Source: Halanaeroarchaeum sp. HSR-CO (GTDB lineage: Archaea; Halobacteriota; Halobacteria; Halobacteriales; Halobacteriaceae). From it: a DNA stretch of 64,000 nucleotides. Location: contig NZ_CP087724.1 in NCBI RefSeq assembly GCF_024972755.1, positions 1,798,001 to 1,862,000 of the forward strand, in the 5' to 3' direction. Below are positions 23,999-33,240 of this stretch, piece by piece. A program made the translations under genes and the position numbers. The stretch's first letter is position 1, and each line of letters starts with the position of its first letter. A model generated the notes under the pieces. The model was not told where the DNA came from. It did no database searches and saw nothing but the letters and a program-made list of their open reading frames with translations.

Positions 23999-25234
23999 TT
24001 AGTCGACGAGCGCGTCTCGCAGCAGTTCGAGCGGGTGCGACACGGAGACGTCACTTCCGTGTTCCATCTGCATCGCACACGTGGGACATTCGGTCACGCC
24101 GTCCCCACTCTCCGTCGCCTCGATCCCATCGAACAGCTCCTGACCGACGGCCATCGATGTCTCGTATCGCTCTTCCTTCCAGCCGTAGGTGCCGCTCATC
24201 CCCGAACAGGAATCGCCGACGTCGACCACCTCGACACCTTCGACCCCGATGAACGTGTCTGGCGTCTGCCCAGCGAGGCCCTGGTTGCGGGCGTGACAGG
24301 GAGCGTGATATGACAGGGTGCCGACGTCGAGCGAGGATTCGGCCAGTTCCGCTTCGAGTGGCTCGTTCGCCCGCAGGTACTCGAGGGCGTCGTAGGTGTG
24401 GTCGCTGACCATCGAGACGCCGTCCATCTCGAACAAGTCCGGGTACTCCGACCGGATGGCAAAGGAACACGAGGTGCAACTCGCGACGACGTCGTAGCCG
24501 TCCTCGACCAGTGGTGCGAGGCGGTCCACGTTGAACGACGCAACCCGTCTCGCGTCGTCCAGAAACCCGTTGGCGAACATTGGCGTCCCCGAACAGCGCT
24601 GTTCGGGCACCCGCACCTCGTAGCCGAAGTGCTCGAAGACCGCGACGAGGGCACGACCGACGGCGGGCGTGTGGTAGTTCGCGTAATCGCCGTGGAAGTA
24701 CGCGACGCGCTTCTCGGGATCTGCGACCTGCGCGCCGCCACGTTCGGCCCACCACTCCCGAAACGTCTGGGTGGCGAATGTCGGTGCGTCCCGCTCGGCG
24801 GTGATTCCGAGCAGGCGCTCGGCTGTCCAGCGGACCAGCCGGTTGTTCGCGAGTGCGTTCGAGAGGCGGGGGACGGCACTCCCGACCCGGGCGAGCAGGC
24901 CGTAGTTCGCCAGGAGCCGATCGCGAAGATGCTTCGCCGACAACGAGGACCGCGACGCCGCGTGTTCGGCCCGGGCCTCGTTGTGCAACTCGCTCATCGA
25001 GACACCCTCGGGGCAGGCCGCATCGCAGCGCAGGCAGTTCGAACACGCTTCGATAGAGGGATCGATCGGCGTCTCGTCGTCACGAAGGCGCCACTGTTCG
25101 GGCCCCTGGAACTTCGGGCCGGGGAAGGAGTCGTCGATCGGCGCGACCGGGCAGACCGTATCGCAGGTCGAGCACTGATAGCACGCGTCCGTCTCGACCC
25201 GTAGCTGCGCGATGCTCTGGCGCTGGTCGCTCAC
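23999..25234 (-). CDS. glpC: Anaerobic glycerol-3-phosphate dehydrogenase subunit C
   Basis: The iron-sulfur subunit that passes electrons from GlpA/B towards the membrane quinone. Two ferredoxin-type clusters are visible: CYQCSTCDTVCPVAP and CSNCLRCDAACPEG. Two cysteine-rich CCG domains follow (VASCTSCSF, CHARNQG, and CPTCAMQM). The start is GTG at 25234, overlapping the glpB stop as GTGA, and the gene ends the glpABC operon. Length is 411 aa. It is convergent with the DUF354 gene. Confidence 0.92.
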   Translation of the reverse strand: MSDQRQSIAQLRVETDACYQCSTCDTVCPVAPIDDSFPGPKFQGPEQWRLRDDETPIDPSIEACSNCLRCDAACPEGVSMSELHNEARAEHAASRSSLSAKHLRDRLLANYGLLARVGSAVPRLSNALANNRLVRWTAERLLGITAERDAPTFATQTFREWWAERGGAQVADPEKRVAYFHGDYANYHTPAVGRALVAVFEHFGYEVRVPEQRCSGTPMFANGFLDDARRVASFNVDRLAPLVEDGYDVVASCTSCSFAIRSEYPDLFEMDGVSMVSDHTYDALEYLRANEPLEAELAESSLDVGTLSYHAPCHARNQGLAGQTPDTFIGVEGVEVVDVGDSCSGMSGTYGWKEERYETSMAVGQELFDGIEATESGDGVTECPTCAMQMEHGSDVSVSHPLELLRDALVD

Positions 25235-26508
25235 GATCGTGCCTCCTGGGCCGCCCACCGGCCAGTTGCATAGCCCGTCGCGGTGGCGACGCCAGCACCG
25301 GATCCTTCGGCGACCGGGTCGAATCCACCGAGGACGTCACCAGCCGCGCGCAGGTTCAAAGGGTGGGGGTGCCCTTCTCCGTCGAGCGGTCGCAACTGTT
25401 CGTCGACCGAGACGCCAACGCTCGCGAAGGGCTGGACGTCGAACGGTCGATCCGCCGTCCAGTCCTGAGGGTCGCCGGGTGCAGTAACCGGACACCCGAA
25501 AACCGGTTCGACGATGGAATCGTGGGTCGCATGCAATCCCCCGCCGACGAGTCCGCCCGTCGCCAGGACGAACTGCCGGCCGCGGATCCACTCCGTGGCG
25601 CCGTCCCTGTCGATCTTGACAGCAGTGATTCGGCCGGCTTCGGCCCGATAATCGGCCACTCGTGGGCCCCGGGTAACTAGCGCGTCAGTCTCGGCTATCG
25701 CTTCCTCGAGGGCGTCGTCGAGACGAATCCCCAGCACGTTCGGTGGTCCCGTCGGAATCTCGAAGAGGGAGGCGTCGACGTGCTCGGCGACAGTTCGTCG
25801 AACCGCCCCGGGGTTGCTCACACCAAGCATAGCTGGCACTCCCACGCGGTCGTACCCCGAGGCGACTGCAGCCAGTTCCGCACCGAGTTCAGAGAGGACC
25901 GGTCGCTGTGCCGCCGGTCTCGACTGCTCTCGATCCAATCGATGAGCGAGTTCGAGCCGGTCTGTTCCTGGCGCCGACACTTCGGAAAGATTGATGCTGA
26001 CGGCGTCGACGTCGACAGCAGGGATGGAGCGGTCGAGATTCTCCGCGGCCATCGAGGCATCGAAGTCCTGCAGCGGATCGATATCGACCAATAGGATGTC
26101 GCCCCCCTTTGACAGAAGGCCGGGTCCGACCGACTGTGGATAGCCGAGTGCGACCGTCGGAATTCCCAGGGGGCCGACGAACAGCCCGTTCCTGGCGGTT
26201 TCCAGCCCGACGAAATCCGCGCCCACGGCCGACCCGACGTGTCGGAGCGCCTCCCGCACCGTCGATTCGCCGAGCAGTGAATACGGATGCTCCGCGGGGA
26301 GTTCCGAGAATCGGTCGAACGGGTGGCTTATCGGTTCGTCCGCCCCGGATGCATACCCGAGCACGTCGAAGAGCCCGCTCGAGTGCCGTAGCGCGTCCTC
26401 CGTCTCGGTGACGAGATGGACCGAGGCACCGGCAGCAGTCGCGGCGAGAGCGGCCATCCGTCCTGCGAGACCGCCGCCCACGACCACCACGTCCCACTCA
26501 CGAGCCAT
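25231..26508 (-). CDS. glpB: Anaerobic glycerol-3-phosphate dehydrogenase subunit B
   Basis: A 425-residue flavoprotein subunit of the GlpABC complex. The dinucleotide-binding motif VVVGGGLAGRMAALAAT is at the N-terminus and a second FAD block appears as LRAAGDVLGGFDP near the C-terminus. GlpB works with GlpA to oxidise glycerol-3-phosphate to dihydroxyacetone phosphate. It starts 11 bases before the glpA stop (overlap) and shares its stop with the glpC start. The start is at MAREWDVVV, since upstream residues lie inside glpA. Confidence 0.9.
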   Translation of the reverse strand: MAREWDVVVVGGGLAGRMAALAATAAGASVHLVTETEDALRHSSGLFDVLGYASGADEPISHPFDRFSELPAEHPYSLLGESTVREALRHVGSAVGADFVGLETARNGLFVGPLGIPTVALGYPQSVGPGLLSKGGDILLVDIDPLQDFDASMAAENLDRSIPAVDVDAVSINLSEVSAPGTDRLELAHRLDREQSRPAAQRPVLSELGAELAAVASGYDRVGVPAMLGVSNPGAVRRTVAEHVDASLFEIPTGPPNVLGIRLDDALEEAIAETDALVTRGPRVADYRAEAGRITAVKIDRDGATEWIRGRQFVLATGGLVGGGLHATHDSIVEPVFGCPVTAPGDPQDWTADRPFDVQPFASVGVSVDEQLRPLDGEGHPHPLNLRAAGDVLGGFDPVAEGSGAGVATATGYATGRWAAQEARS

Positions 26509-28153
26509 CGTGCTCGCCTCCCGCGAATCGCTCCAAGGTGACCTCACGAAATGCGGCAGGACCACGAGAACGATTGAACGTCCCGCCGTGGATGGAATAG
26601 AAGAGTGCGAGCTGGTCCAGATGGTCGCCGTCGGCCACGTATCGCTGCCCCCGCCAACGTTCCGCCGTCAGGTCCTCGAGGGCGTCGCGACCCGCGCGCG
26701 GGCCGTACTCGTCGGCGATCTCGCCGGCGAGACGGTGGGCGCACGTCGTCCCCTGACACGTCCCCATGGATGCTCGGGTGCGTTTTCTGACGGCCTGGAC
26801 GTCTGCTCCGACCGTCTCGATGGCGTCGCGGACCTCCGCGCGGGTGACGGCCTCGCACTCGCAGAGAACCTGGCGTCCAGCATCCTCGTGGCCGTCCAGG
26901 ACGTCCGTCGACCGGTCGCCCAACCTGTCGGCGGTCCGTTTCGCAATCGGGCTCCGGAGCCCGTATCGACGCATGATGGCCCGGAAATCCACGTCACCGT
27001 CGCTCCCCGGCAGTGGCTCGTCGGCCGTCCGCGACGCTGCGTCGATGCCGAGATGCGCTGCCACCCGGTCGGCGACCCGTTCGGCCATCAGGCGGTAGGT
27101 CGACAATTTCCCACCGACCACCGTCGTGAACCCATCGACGTCGTCACGCTCGTCGTGGTCGAGGACGGTGAACTCGCGGCTGAGGTCGGTCGGCGAATGG
27201 GGGTCGCCAGCCGGATCGTAGAGCGGGCGCACGCCCCAGTACGCACGGATGCGGCGGGCCTTCCGGAGTTCGGGCACCATCGACGCGAGTTCGTCGACCA
27301 GGAAATCGACGTCCGCCCGAGTTTCGTCGCGGTCTTCTGGGCCGGCCACATCGCGGTCGGTCGTTCCGAGGATGGCCGTCGTCTCGTGTGGCACGAGGAT
27401 GTCGCCACTCGACTTGGGGCGGCAGCGGTTGAGTACGGTGTCGACCTGGCGAACGTTCGTGACGACCATCGCGCCCGTGGAGAGACGCATCGGGACCTCG
27501 ACGCTGGCCATGTCGGCGATGGTGCCGGCCCAGGGACCTGCCGCGTTCACGACGTGGTCGGCCCGGAGGGTATCCCGGGGGTCGCCATCGGTCCCCGACA
27601 CCTCGACGCCGACCACCGATCCGTCCTCGCGACGGACGTCGGTCACGGTGGTGTGTGTCCGTATCGTCGCGCCGTGGTTCTCGGCGCTCGCCGCGTTCGC
27701 CGCGACGAGGCGGAACGGGTCGACCGCCGCGTCGGGAACCCGCAGGGCGCGTTCCACGTCGTCGGAGAGGAGGGGCTCTTCCTGGCGAGCTGCCTCCCCG
27801 GTGATCTCCTCGACGGGAATGCCCACGTCCTCGCAGGCGTCCCGTTTTCGCTCGAAGTAGTCGTCACTGTCGGCGGGTAGCTGGACGAACAGGCCGCCGG
27901 TCGCTTCGACGCAGTGGGTCGCTATCTCGCGGAGGATCCGATTCTCAGCGATACACTGTCGAGCGCTCTCGGGGTCGGAGACGGCATAGCGGGCGCCGCT
28001 GTGCAACAGCCCGTGCATTCGACCCGAGGTGCCCTCGGCGAGCGAGTCCTTCTCGAGGAGGACCACGTCGGCCCCACGCATGGCCAGGTCCCGGGCGATC
28101 CCCGTACCCGTGGCTCCACCGCCGACGACCACGACGTCCGCCCGCGATTGCAT
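26498..28153 (-). CDS. glpA: Anaerobic glycerol-3-phosphate dehydrogenase subunit A
   Basis: The catalytic FAD subunit, 551 aa. VVVGGGATGTGIARDLAMRG binds FAD, GRMHGLLHSGARYA follows, and a C-terminal BFD-type [2Fe-2S] domain has CECEAVTRAEV and MGTCQGTTC at residues about 430-470. First gene of glpABC. No glycerol kinase gene lies in the window. Haloarchaea use this complex to grow on glycerol. No regulator is adjacent. Confidence 0.94.
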   Translation of the reverse strand: MQSRADVVVVGGGATGTGIARDLAMRGADVVLLEKDSLAEGTSGRMHGLLHSGARYAVSDPESARQCIAENRILREIATHCVEATGGLFVQLPADSDDYFERKRDACEDVGIPVEEITGEAARQEEPLLSDDVERALRVPDAAVDPFRLVAANAASAENHGATIRTHTTVTDVRREDGSVVGVEVSGTDGDPRDTLRADHVVNAAGPWAGTIADMASVEVPMRLSTGAMVVTNVRQVDTVLNRCRPKSSGDILVPHETTAILGTTDRDVAGPEDRDETRADVDFLVDELASMVPELRKARRIRAYWGVRPLYDPAGDPHSPTDLSREFTVLDHDERDDVDGFTTVVGGKLSTYRLMAERVADRVAAHLGIDAASRTADEPLPGSDGDVDFRAIMRRYGLRSPIAKRTADRLGDRSTDVLDGHEDAGRQVLCECEAVTRAEVRDAIETVGADVQAVRKRTRASMGTCQGTTCAHRLAGEIADEYGPRAGRDALEDLTAERWRGQRYVADGDHLDQLALFYSIHGGTFNRSRGPAAFREVTLERFAGGEHDGS

Positions 28154-28192
28154 ACCAGGTCGTCCCGTCGGGGTGCACTTGGCTGTACCGTC

Positions 28193-28630
28193 TCACTCGG
28201 GCTCGTCGCTCGGTTCGACGGTGTCCCAGTCGACGTACTCCTGCTGGAGCAGGTCGCTCACCGTCTGGCCGAGTTCGTCCAGTCCGCGGGTGATCGCGGA
28301 CGCTTGCGAGTGTGTTTCGAGGTTGGGATGGACGTCACGCTCCGTCCAGTCCTCGGGGATCTCCGGAGGGTCGTACCGGACCTGCTCGTCCTCCGCATTC
28401 CACCAGAAGTCGAAGTCGTCGGTGAGGCCGAGGTCGGTGACGACCGCCCAGTCGTGCTCGGTGAGGTCGGTGTGTTCAGCCCACTCGCCGAACGCCCGCA
28501 CCCAGGCCCCGTCGCGGAGCATCGTCTCGATCTCCTCCCGATGGGCCGACTCCGGCCTGTCACCGACCTCGATTGCCGCGATGTTCGAGGTGATGTCCGG
28601 CGGTCGGGGTGGATCGGTGGAGAGTGCCAT
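28193..28630 (-). CDS. Acidic hypothetical protein, 145 aa
   Basis: A soluble acidic protein rich in Asp, Glu and Trp (FGEWAEHTDLTEHDWAVVTD, DDFDFWWNAEDEQ). I find no recognised domain. An AT-rich promoter (cagatgtaataatgg) sits just upstream at 28645-28660, supporting the start at 28630. It ends 39 bases from the start of glpA on the same strand, so it may be read through into that operon. Confidence 0.6.
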   Translation of the reverse strand: MALSTDPPRPPDITSNIAAIEVGDRPESAHREEIETMLRDGAWVRAFGEWAEHTDLTEHDWAVVTDLGLTDDFDFWWNAEDEQVRYDPPEIPEDWTERDVHPNLETHSQASAITRGLDELGQTVSDLLQQEYVDWDTVEPSDEPE

Positions 28631-28694
28631 ACCGATAACTTGTTGTTCAGATGTAATAATGGTTCCACCGTCCGGACAGCCCGGGAGGCACCGC

Positions 28695-28712
28695 CTAATT
28701 ATATGTAATTAG
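28695..28712. promoter_or_regulatory. Inverted repeat overlapping the promoter of the RHH-like gene
   Basis: The bases ctaatta-tatg-taattag form a perfect 7-base inverted repeat with a 4-base spacer, about 35-45 bases before the GTG start at 28744. It overlaps the only TATA-like sequence there. A ribbon-helix-helix dimer could bind it, which suggests autoregulation. Confidence 0.5.
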
Positions 28713-28743
28713 ATTTTTGTGGCTGGCGACAGACACCTCGACC

Positions 28744-28944
28744 GTGAGCGAGTACACCACGATTTCGTTCAAGAAGGAGTTCGTCCGGGACGTCGAAGCC
28801 TACATCGAGGACGAACCGTTCGGGAGTGCGAAGGAGTTCGCGAAGCACCTGCTGGTTCGCGAGATGGAAGCTGAGGGGGCCATCACCGACGAAGAGGCCC
28901 GTCGCATCGGGCGGAAACTCGAGGAGTTGGGCTACGTGCAATGA
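28744..28944 (+). CDS. CopG/ribbon-helix-helix-like DNA-binding protein
   Basis: A 66-residue protein. SEYTTISFKKEFVRDVEAYI is a beta strand followed by a helix, and GSAKEFAKHLLVREMEAEG the second helix, as in ribbon-helix-helix regulators. The GTG at 28744 gives the expected N-terminus. It overlaps the next gene by ATGA. A palindrome in its promoter region may be its own operator. Confidence 0.7.
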   Translation: MSEYTTISFKKEFVRDVEAYIEDEPFGSAKEFAKHLLVREMEAEGAITDEEARRIGRKLEELGYVQ

Positions 28945-29153
28945 CGGCAGCGAGCCATCGTCGGTCGATCGTCAAGGCAGCCAGCTATCGCCTGTTCGCG
29001 ACGTCCCTGGTGTTCCTCGTCGCCTACGTCTACACGGGGAGTGCCGGACCGGCGGCGAAGATCGGCGTGACGGCGGCCGTCGGCAAGACCCTTCTCTACT
29101 ACCTCTGGGAACGCGTCTGGAGTCGGATCTCGTGGGGCATCGAGACGGCCTAA
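28941..29153 (+). CDS. DUF2061 small membrane protein
   Basis: A 70-residue membrane protein of the DUF2061 family, recognised by SIVKAASYRLFATSLVFLVA and VGKTLLYYLWERVWSRISWG. Two hydrophobic helices. Function unknown. It is translationally coupled to the preceding RHH-like gene. Confidence 0.82.
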   Translation: MTAASHRRSIVKAASYRLFATSLVFLVAYVYTGSAGPAAKIGVTAAVGKTLLYYLWERVWSRISWGIETA

Positions 29154-29159
29154 CTCACC

Positions 29160-29612
29160 TCAGAGATCGACCTCGCTTTCGTTGGCCGCCATCGCCGCCT
29201 GGAGCAACTCCTCGCCTCGCTCGGTGGCAACCGTCAGGTCGGGCACTTCGACCGTGTTCCGGTCCTCGTCGATGGCGACGTAGACGAAGTACGACTCGCT
29301 CGTCAGTTCCCGCTCGCCGGTTCGGAGATTCTCGCGATATGCCCGCAGACGGACCTTCACGCTGGTCCGGCCCGCGTCGTAGACGTATGCCTGGATAAGT
29401 GCGGTGTCGCCGGTGCGGATGGGACGCTTGAAGTCGACGCTGTTCATCCGGACCGTGACACAGGTCTCGCCGGCGAAGCGCATCGCGGCCATCGCCCCGG
29501 CCTCGTCCATCCACTTGACGACGTTCCCCCCGTGGGCGGTCTCGACGATGTTGGCGTGATTGGGCTGGACGATCCAGCGGTTCTCGATGAAGGTGTCGAC
29601 GAGGTCGGTCAT
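29160..29612 (-). CDS. Acyl-CoA thioesterase (hotdog fold)
   Basis: A 150-residue hotdog-fold thioesterase of the YciA/BFIT type: NHANIVETAHGGNVVKWMDE carries the HGG and Asp residues of the active site, followed by VTVRMNSVDFKRPIRTGD. It hydrolyses acyl-CoA to free acid and CoA. The frame continues upstream as open reading without coding character, so I start at MTDLVDTF. Convergent with the DUF2061 gene, 6 bases apart. Confidence 0.85.
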   Translation of the reverse strand: MTDLVDTFIENRWIVQPNHANIVETAHGGNVVKWMDEAGAMAAMRFAGETCVTVRMNSVDFKRPIRTGDTALIQAYVYDAGRTSVKVRLRAYRENLRTGERELTSESYFVYVAIDEDRNTVEVPDLTVATERGEELLQAAMAANESEVDL

Positions 29613-29708
29613 ACCCAGGGTTTGACCGCTCCGAACAAAGAGTCCTCTGACACCCACTCCCACGATGGTTCGACACACGTAAGGGCCGCGGGCGGGTGAA
29701 ATCGGGTA

Positions 29709-31004
29709 ATGAGTGAGGGTACCGTCGGTGCGAGCGACTCCGGGGGATCGGTCCACGTCGTCGGGACCGCACACGTCTCCCAGGAGAGCGCCGACGAGGT
29801 GGAGCGCATCGTCGAAGAGCGCGACCCGGACGTGGTGGCGGTCGAACTCGACGAATCGCGGTTCAAGCAGTTGAAAGGGGAGGCCCCCGACGACATCGAC
29901 GCCCGCGACCTCCTCCACGGGAGCGTCGCCTTCCAGTTCCTCGCGTACTGGTTGCTCTCCTACGTCCAGGCCAGACTGGGTGATCGGTTCGACGTCGAAC
30001 CGGGCGCGGACATGCGCGCCGGCGTCGATACGGCCGAGCGCATCGGTGCGGACGTCGCCTTGATCGACCGGGACATCCAGATCACGATCCAGCGCTTTTG
30101 GGCCCAGATGCGGCTTCGTGAGAAACTGCGACTCGTCTGGGAACTGATCCTCGCGGTGGCCGGCATCGGTGGTGCTAGCGAGGACGAAGAGATAGACGTC
30201 GAGGAATTGACCGACGCCGACGTCGTCACGGCGATGCTCGAGGAGTTCCGACGGTTCAGCCCACGCGGTGCCGCGGCGCTCATCGACGAGCGCGACGCGT
30301 ATCTCGCACACAACCTCGTGGGCCTCCGCGAGCGGGGAGCGAACGTGGTCGCCGTCGTCGGCGCTGGGCATCGTGCCGGCATCGTCGAGTACCTGGACAA
30401 CCCCGAGACGCTCCCGCCCATGGAGTCGCTCACCGGTCGTTCCTCGGGGGGCTTTCCGTGGTTCAAGCTGATCGGGTACGTCCTGACCATCGGCTTTCTC
30501 GTCTTCTTCGTCCTGCTCGCGATGGCCGGAGTCGGCAACGCGGTCCTCTTTCGGGTCTTCGCCGCCTGGTTCCTGTTCAACGGCATCCTCGCGTTCTCGC
30601 TGGCGATGCTCGCCGGTGCTCACTGGACCAGTGCGGGGGTCGGCGGCCTCGTCGCCTGGATGACGAGTCTGAACCCCCTCTTGGCGCCGGGATGGTTCGC
30701 GGGCTTCGTCGAGTTGCGATACACGTCCGTGAACGTCGGTGACATCGGCTCGCTCAACGAGATCCTCGAGGACGAGGAACGGCCGGTACGAGAGCTGGCG
30801 AAGGACATGCTCGACGTGCCGCTGTTCAGACTCATCGCCATCGTGGCACTGACCAACATCGGCAGTATGATCGCGAGCGTCCTGTTCCCGGTCCTCGTTC
30901 TCCCGCTTCTGGGCGGTCCCTTCGATAGCGTCGCCGGCGTGACGAACGCGATGCAGACCGGGGCGTCCAACAGTGCCGAACTCATCTGGAGGGTGCTCAC
31001 GTGA
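29709..31004 (+). CDS. TraB-domain membrane protein
   Basis: A 431-residue protein with a TraB/GumN domain at residues about 15-245 (VHVVGTAHVSQESADEV, VVAVELDESR and VVAVVGAGHRAGI, conserved Glu/His residues) followed by several transmembrane helices. TraB proteins are metal-dependent peptidase-like proteins of unclear role; TraB of Enterococcus shuts off pheromone. It overlaps an M50 protease gene by GTGA, so the two may process membrane proteins together. Confidence 0.87.
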   Translation: MSEGTVGASDSGGSVHVVGTAHVSQESADEVERIVEERDPDVVAVELDESRFKQLKGEAPDDIDARDLLHGSVAFQFLAYWLLSYVQARLGDRFDVEPGADMRAGVDTAERIGADVALIDRDIQITIQRFWAQMRLREKLRLVWELILAVAGIGGASEDEEIDVEELTDADVVTAMLEEFRRFSPRGAAALIDERDAYLAHNLVGLRERGANVVAVVGAGHRAGIVEYLDNPETLPPMESLTGRSSGGFPWFKLIGYVLTIGFLVFFVLLAMAGVGNAVLFRVFAAWFLFNGILAFSLAMLAGAHWTSAGVGGLVAWMTSLNPLLAPGWFAGFVELRYTSVNVGDIGSLNEILEDEERPVRELAKDMLDVPLFRLIAIVALTNIGSMIASVLFPVLVLPLLGGPFDSVAGVTNAMQTGASNSAELIWRVLT

Positions 31005-31588
31005 GGTTCACCGGGCGAGAGCTCCGTGACCTCCTCCTCGCGTGGCTGGCGCTGGGACTGGCCTTCGCGCTGTTCTTCCAGCGGGTCCGGCCAGCCACCA
31101 TGTTCGACTTCCTCGGCTCGTCCGCGTTCGTCTCGGCGATGTTCGTCAGCCTCGTGACCGTCGGTGTCGGCTTTCTCCTCCACGAACTCGCGCACAAGGT
31201 GGTCGCCGTCCACTACGGTCAGTACGCCGAATTTCGCGCCGACTACTCGTTTCTGGCGCTGGCCATCGCCGGGGGCCTCGCCGGATTCATCTTTGCCGCC
31301 CCCGGGGCGGTCTTCCACCGCGGTCGTCTCACCGACGCCCAGCACGGCCACATCGCGGTCGCCGGCCCGCTCACCAACCTCGCACTCGCGGTGGTCTTCG
31401 CGCCGCTCGTCTACGTCGCGCCACTGATCGGGACCCGCGGCGTCCAGATCAATCTCCTGCTCGCCGGATTCAATATGATCCCCATCGGCGGTCTGGACGG
31501 CAAGACCGTCAAACGCTGGAGCACGCCAATCTACCTGGCCGTCGCCGTCCCGAGCATCCTCCTCGCGATCTCCGTCTTCCTCTTCTGA
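31001..31588 (+). CDS. M50-family intramembrane metalloprotease-like protein
   Basis: A 195-residue membrane protein with the zinc motif HELAHKVVAVHYG (HExxH) in an early helix and the matching FNMIPIGGLDGKT late in the chain, in place of the NxxPxxxLDG of site-2 proteases. The start is GTG inside the stop of the TraB gene. Size and motifs fit a minimal M50 core. The substrate is unknown. Confidence 0.83.
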   Translation: MRFTGRELRDLLLAWLALGLAFALFFQRVRPATMFDFLGSSAFVSAMFVSLVTVGVGFLLHELAHKVVAVHYGQYAEFRADYSFLALAIAGGLAGFIFAAPGAVFHRGRLTDAQHGHIAVAGPLTNLALAVVFAPLVYVAPLIGTRGVQINLLLAGFNMIPIGGLDGKTVKRWSTPIYLAVAVPSILLAISVFLF

Positions 31589-31639
31589 GCACCCGGAGAG
31601 ACCGCAGGGCTTAACGCCCGCGCCAGCGCGTATTCGTCC

Positions 31640-32623
31640 ATGACCGAAGAGGAGGACACGGAGATGACCTACTCCGACGCCGGCGTGGACATCGCCGAGA
31701 GCGAGGCGGCCACCGCCGCGCTGGTCGACGCCGTCTCGGATCTCGAGGGCACGACGGCCTACGCGGGACTGGTCGACATCGGCGATCGGTATCTCGGACT
31801 GGCAACGGACGGCGTCGGGACGAAACTGCTCGTCGCGGAGGCCGTCGAGGACTACTCGACGGTCGGCATCGACTGCGTCGCGATGAACGTCAACGACCTC
31901 GTGGCCAGTGGCGTCACGCCAGTCGCGTTCGTCGACTACTTGGCCGTCGACGAGCCGTCGGAACGGCTCTCCCAACAGGTCGGCGAGGGGCTGGCCGAGG
32001 GCGCGAGTCAGGCGAACATGGCGCTCGTCGGAGGCGAGACGGCCGTGATGCCGGAGGTCATCCAAGGGTTCGACCTGGCGGGCACGGTCGCTGGCCTCGC
32101 GACCGAGGACGAACTCATCCCCGGCACTGCCGAGGAAGGCGACGTCCTCGTCGGCCTCCCGTCGAGTGGCATCCACTCGAACGGACTCACGCTCGCCCGG
32201 AAAGCCGCGACGCGAGATCACGACTACACCGATCCCTTCCCGTACGACGAGGATCGAACCATCGGCGAGGTACTCCTCGAACCGACGCGCATCTACGCCG
32301 ACCTCCTCGGGCCGCTGCACGACCACGACGTCCACGCCGCCGCCCACGTCACCGGCGGTGGCTGGACGAACCTCCGCCGGATGGGCGAGTACGAGTACGA
32401 CATCACCGATCCGTTCGAGGCACAGGACGTCTTCGCGTTCGTCCAGAAGGAAGGAAGCGTCAGCGACGAGGAGATGCACCGAACGTTCAACATGGGGACC
32501 GGGTTCGTCGTCGCCCTGCCCGAGAGCGAGGCCGAATCCTTTGCCAGTGCCACCGGCGGCAGCGAGATTGGACGCGTCGAATCCGGTGCGAGCGTCGAGA
32601 TTCGCGGTCTGTCCCTGACCTGA
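31640..32623 (+). CDS. purM: Phosphoribosylformylglycinamidine cyclo-ligase
   Basis: The AIR synthetase of purine biosynthesis: it closes the imidazole ring of FGAM using ATP. MTYSDAGVDIAES opens the domain, and VGIDCVAMNVNDLVASG, ALVGGETAVMPEVI and GWTNLRRM are characteristic AIRS-family blocks. Length (327 aa) is normal. It is 51 bases downstream of the M50 gene, with a taacgc promoter-like stretch between. The start is the ATG at 31640; an internal ATG at 31664 is also possible. Confidence 0.92.
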   Translation: MTEEEDTEMTYSDAGVDIAESEAATAALVDAVSDLEGTTAYAGLVDIGDRYLGLATDGVGTKLLVAEAVEDYSTVGIDCVAMNVNDLVASGVTPVAFVDYLAVDEPSERLSQQVGEGLAEGASQANMALVGGETAVMPEVIQGFDLAGTVAGLATEDELIPGTAEEGDVLVGLPSSGIHSNGLTLARKAATRDHDYTDPFPYDEDRTIGEVLLEPTRIYADLLGPLHDHDVHAAAHVTGGGWTNLRRMGEYEYDITDPFEAQDVFAFVQKEGSVSDEEMHRTFNMGTGFVVALPESEAESFASATGGSEIGRVESGASVEIRGLSLT

Positions 32624-32653
32624 ACCGCGTTCTGTCTCTGACCTGAGCCGGCG

Positions 32654-33202
32654 TTAGCTGACCCGTGCCGCGACGTCCGCTTGCGTGATAATGCCCACTG
32701 TCGCTCCTTCGTCGGTCACCATGACGGCCTTGTAGTGATCGAGGAGACTGCTGATCTCTTCGAGGGTCGCGTCCTCCGAGACCGTCGGAAAACTCTCGCT
32801 CATGACGTCGCGGACCTTCTTCGAGCCGACGTCCTCCCCCGCGCTGACGACGTCGCTCTCCGAGATGGAACCGACCGGGACGCCACTCGTGATAACCGGC
32901 AACTGGGAGTACCCCTCTTCCTGCATGCGCTCGACGGCCACGCTCACCTCGTCGTCGGGGGAGACGCTCACTACCGTCTCGTGCATCAGGGTCCTGGCAC
33001 GGACGACGTCGCCCTCCGCCTCGTCGAGCGCCTCGACGATGCGTCGAAGCGTCGAGAGCCGAGGATCGACGTCACCGCCCTCGATCCGGGCGATGAGTGG
33101 CTGGGAGACGCCCGCTCGGTCCGCGAGCTCGCTCTGGGTCAGTTCCAGGGCCGTCCGACGCTCGCGGAGATCCTGCGGGGTGGGCAGATGCATGCCCGGC
33201 AA
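32654..33202 (-). CDS. XRE-type HTH protein with a CBS-domain pair
   Basis: A 182-residue regulator. An XRE helix-turn-helix lies at residues 8-60 (RRTALELTQSELADRAGVSQ, ARIEGGDVDPRLSTLRRIVE) and two CBS domains fill residues 65-182 (VVSVSPDDEVSVAVERMQEE, VRDVMSESFPTVSEDATLEE). CBS pairs usually sense adenosine nucleotides, so this looks like a nucleotide-responsive repressor. Convergent with purM, 30 bases apart. Targets unknown. Confidence 0.87.
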   Translation of the reverse strand: MPGMHLPTPQDLRERRTALELTQSELADRAGVSQPLIARIEGGDVDPRLSTLRRIVEALDEAEGDVVRARTLMHETVVSVSPDDEVSVAVERMQEEGYSQLPVITSGVPVGSISESDVVSAGEDVGSKKVRDVMSESFPTVSEDATLEEISSLLDHYKAVMVTDEGATVGIITQADVAARVS

Positions 33203-33240
33203 TTACCAACAGTTATCAATAAAGCTTCGGGCTCCGTCGA

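Noticed and set aside
30620-32479. A 619-codon open frame antisense to purM and its upstream genes
   Set aside because: It covers three well-supported genes on the other strand and its translation is low-complexity Asp/Arg/Val sequence.
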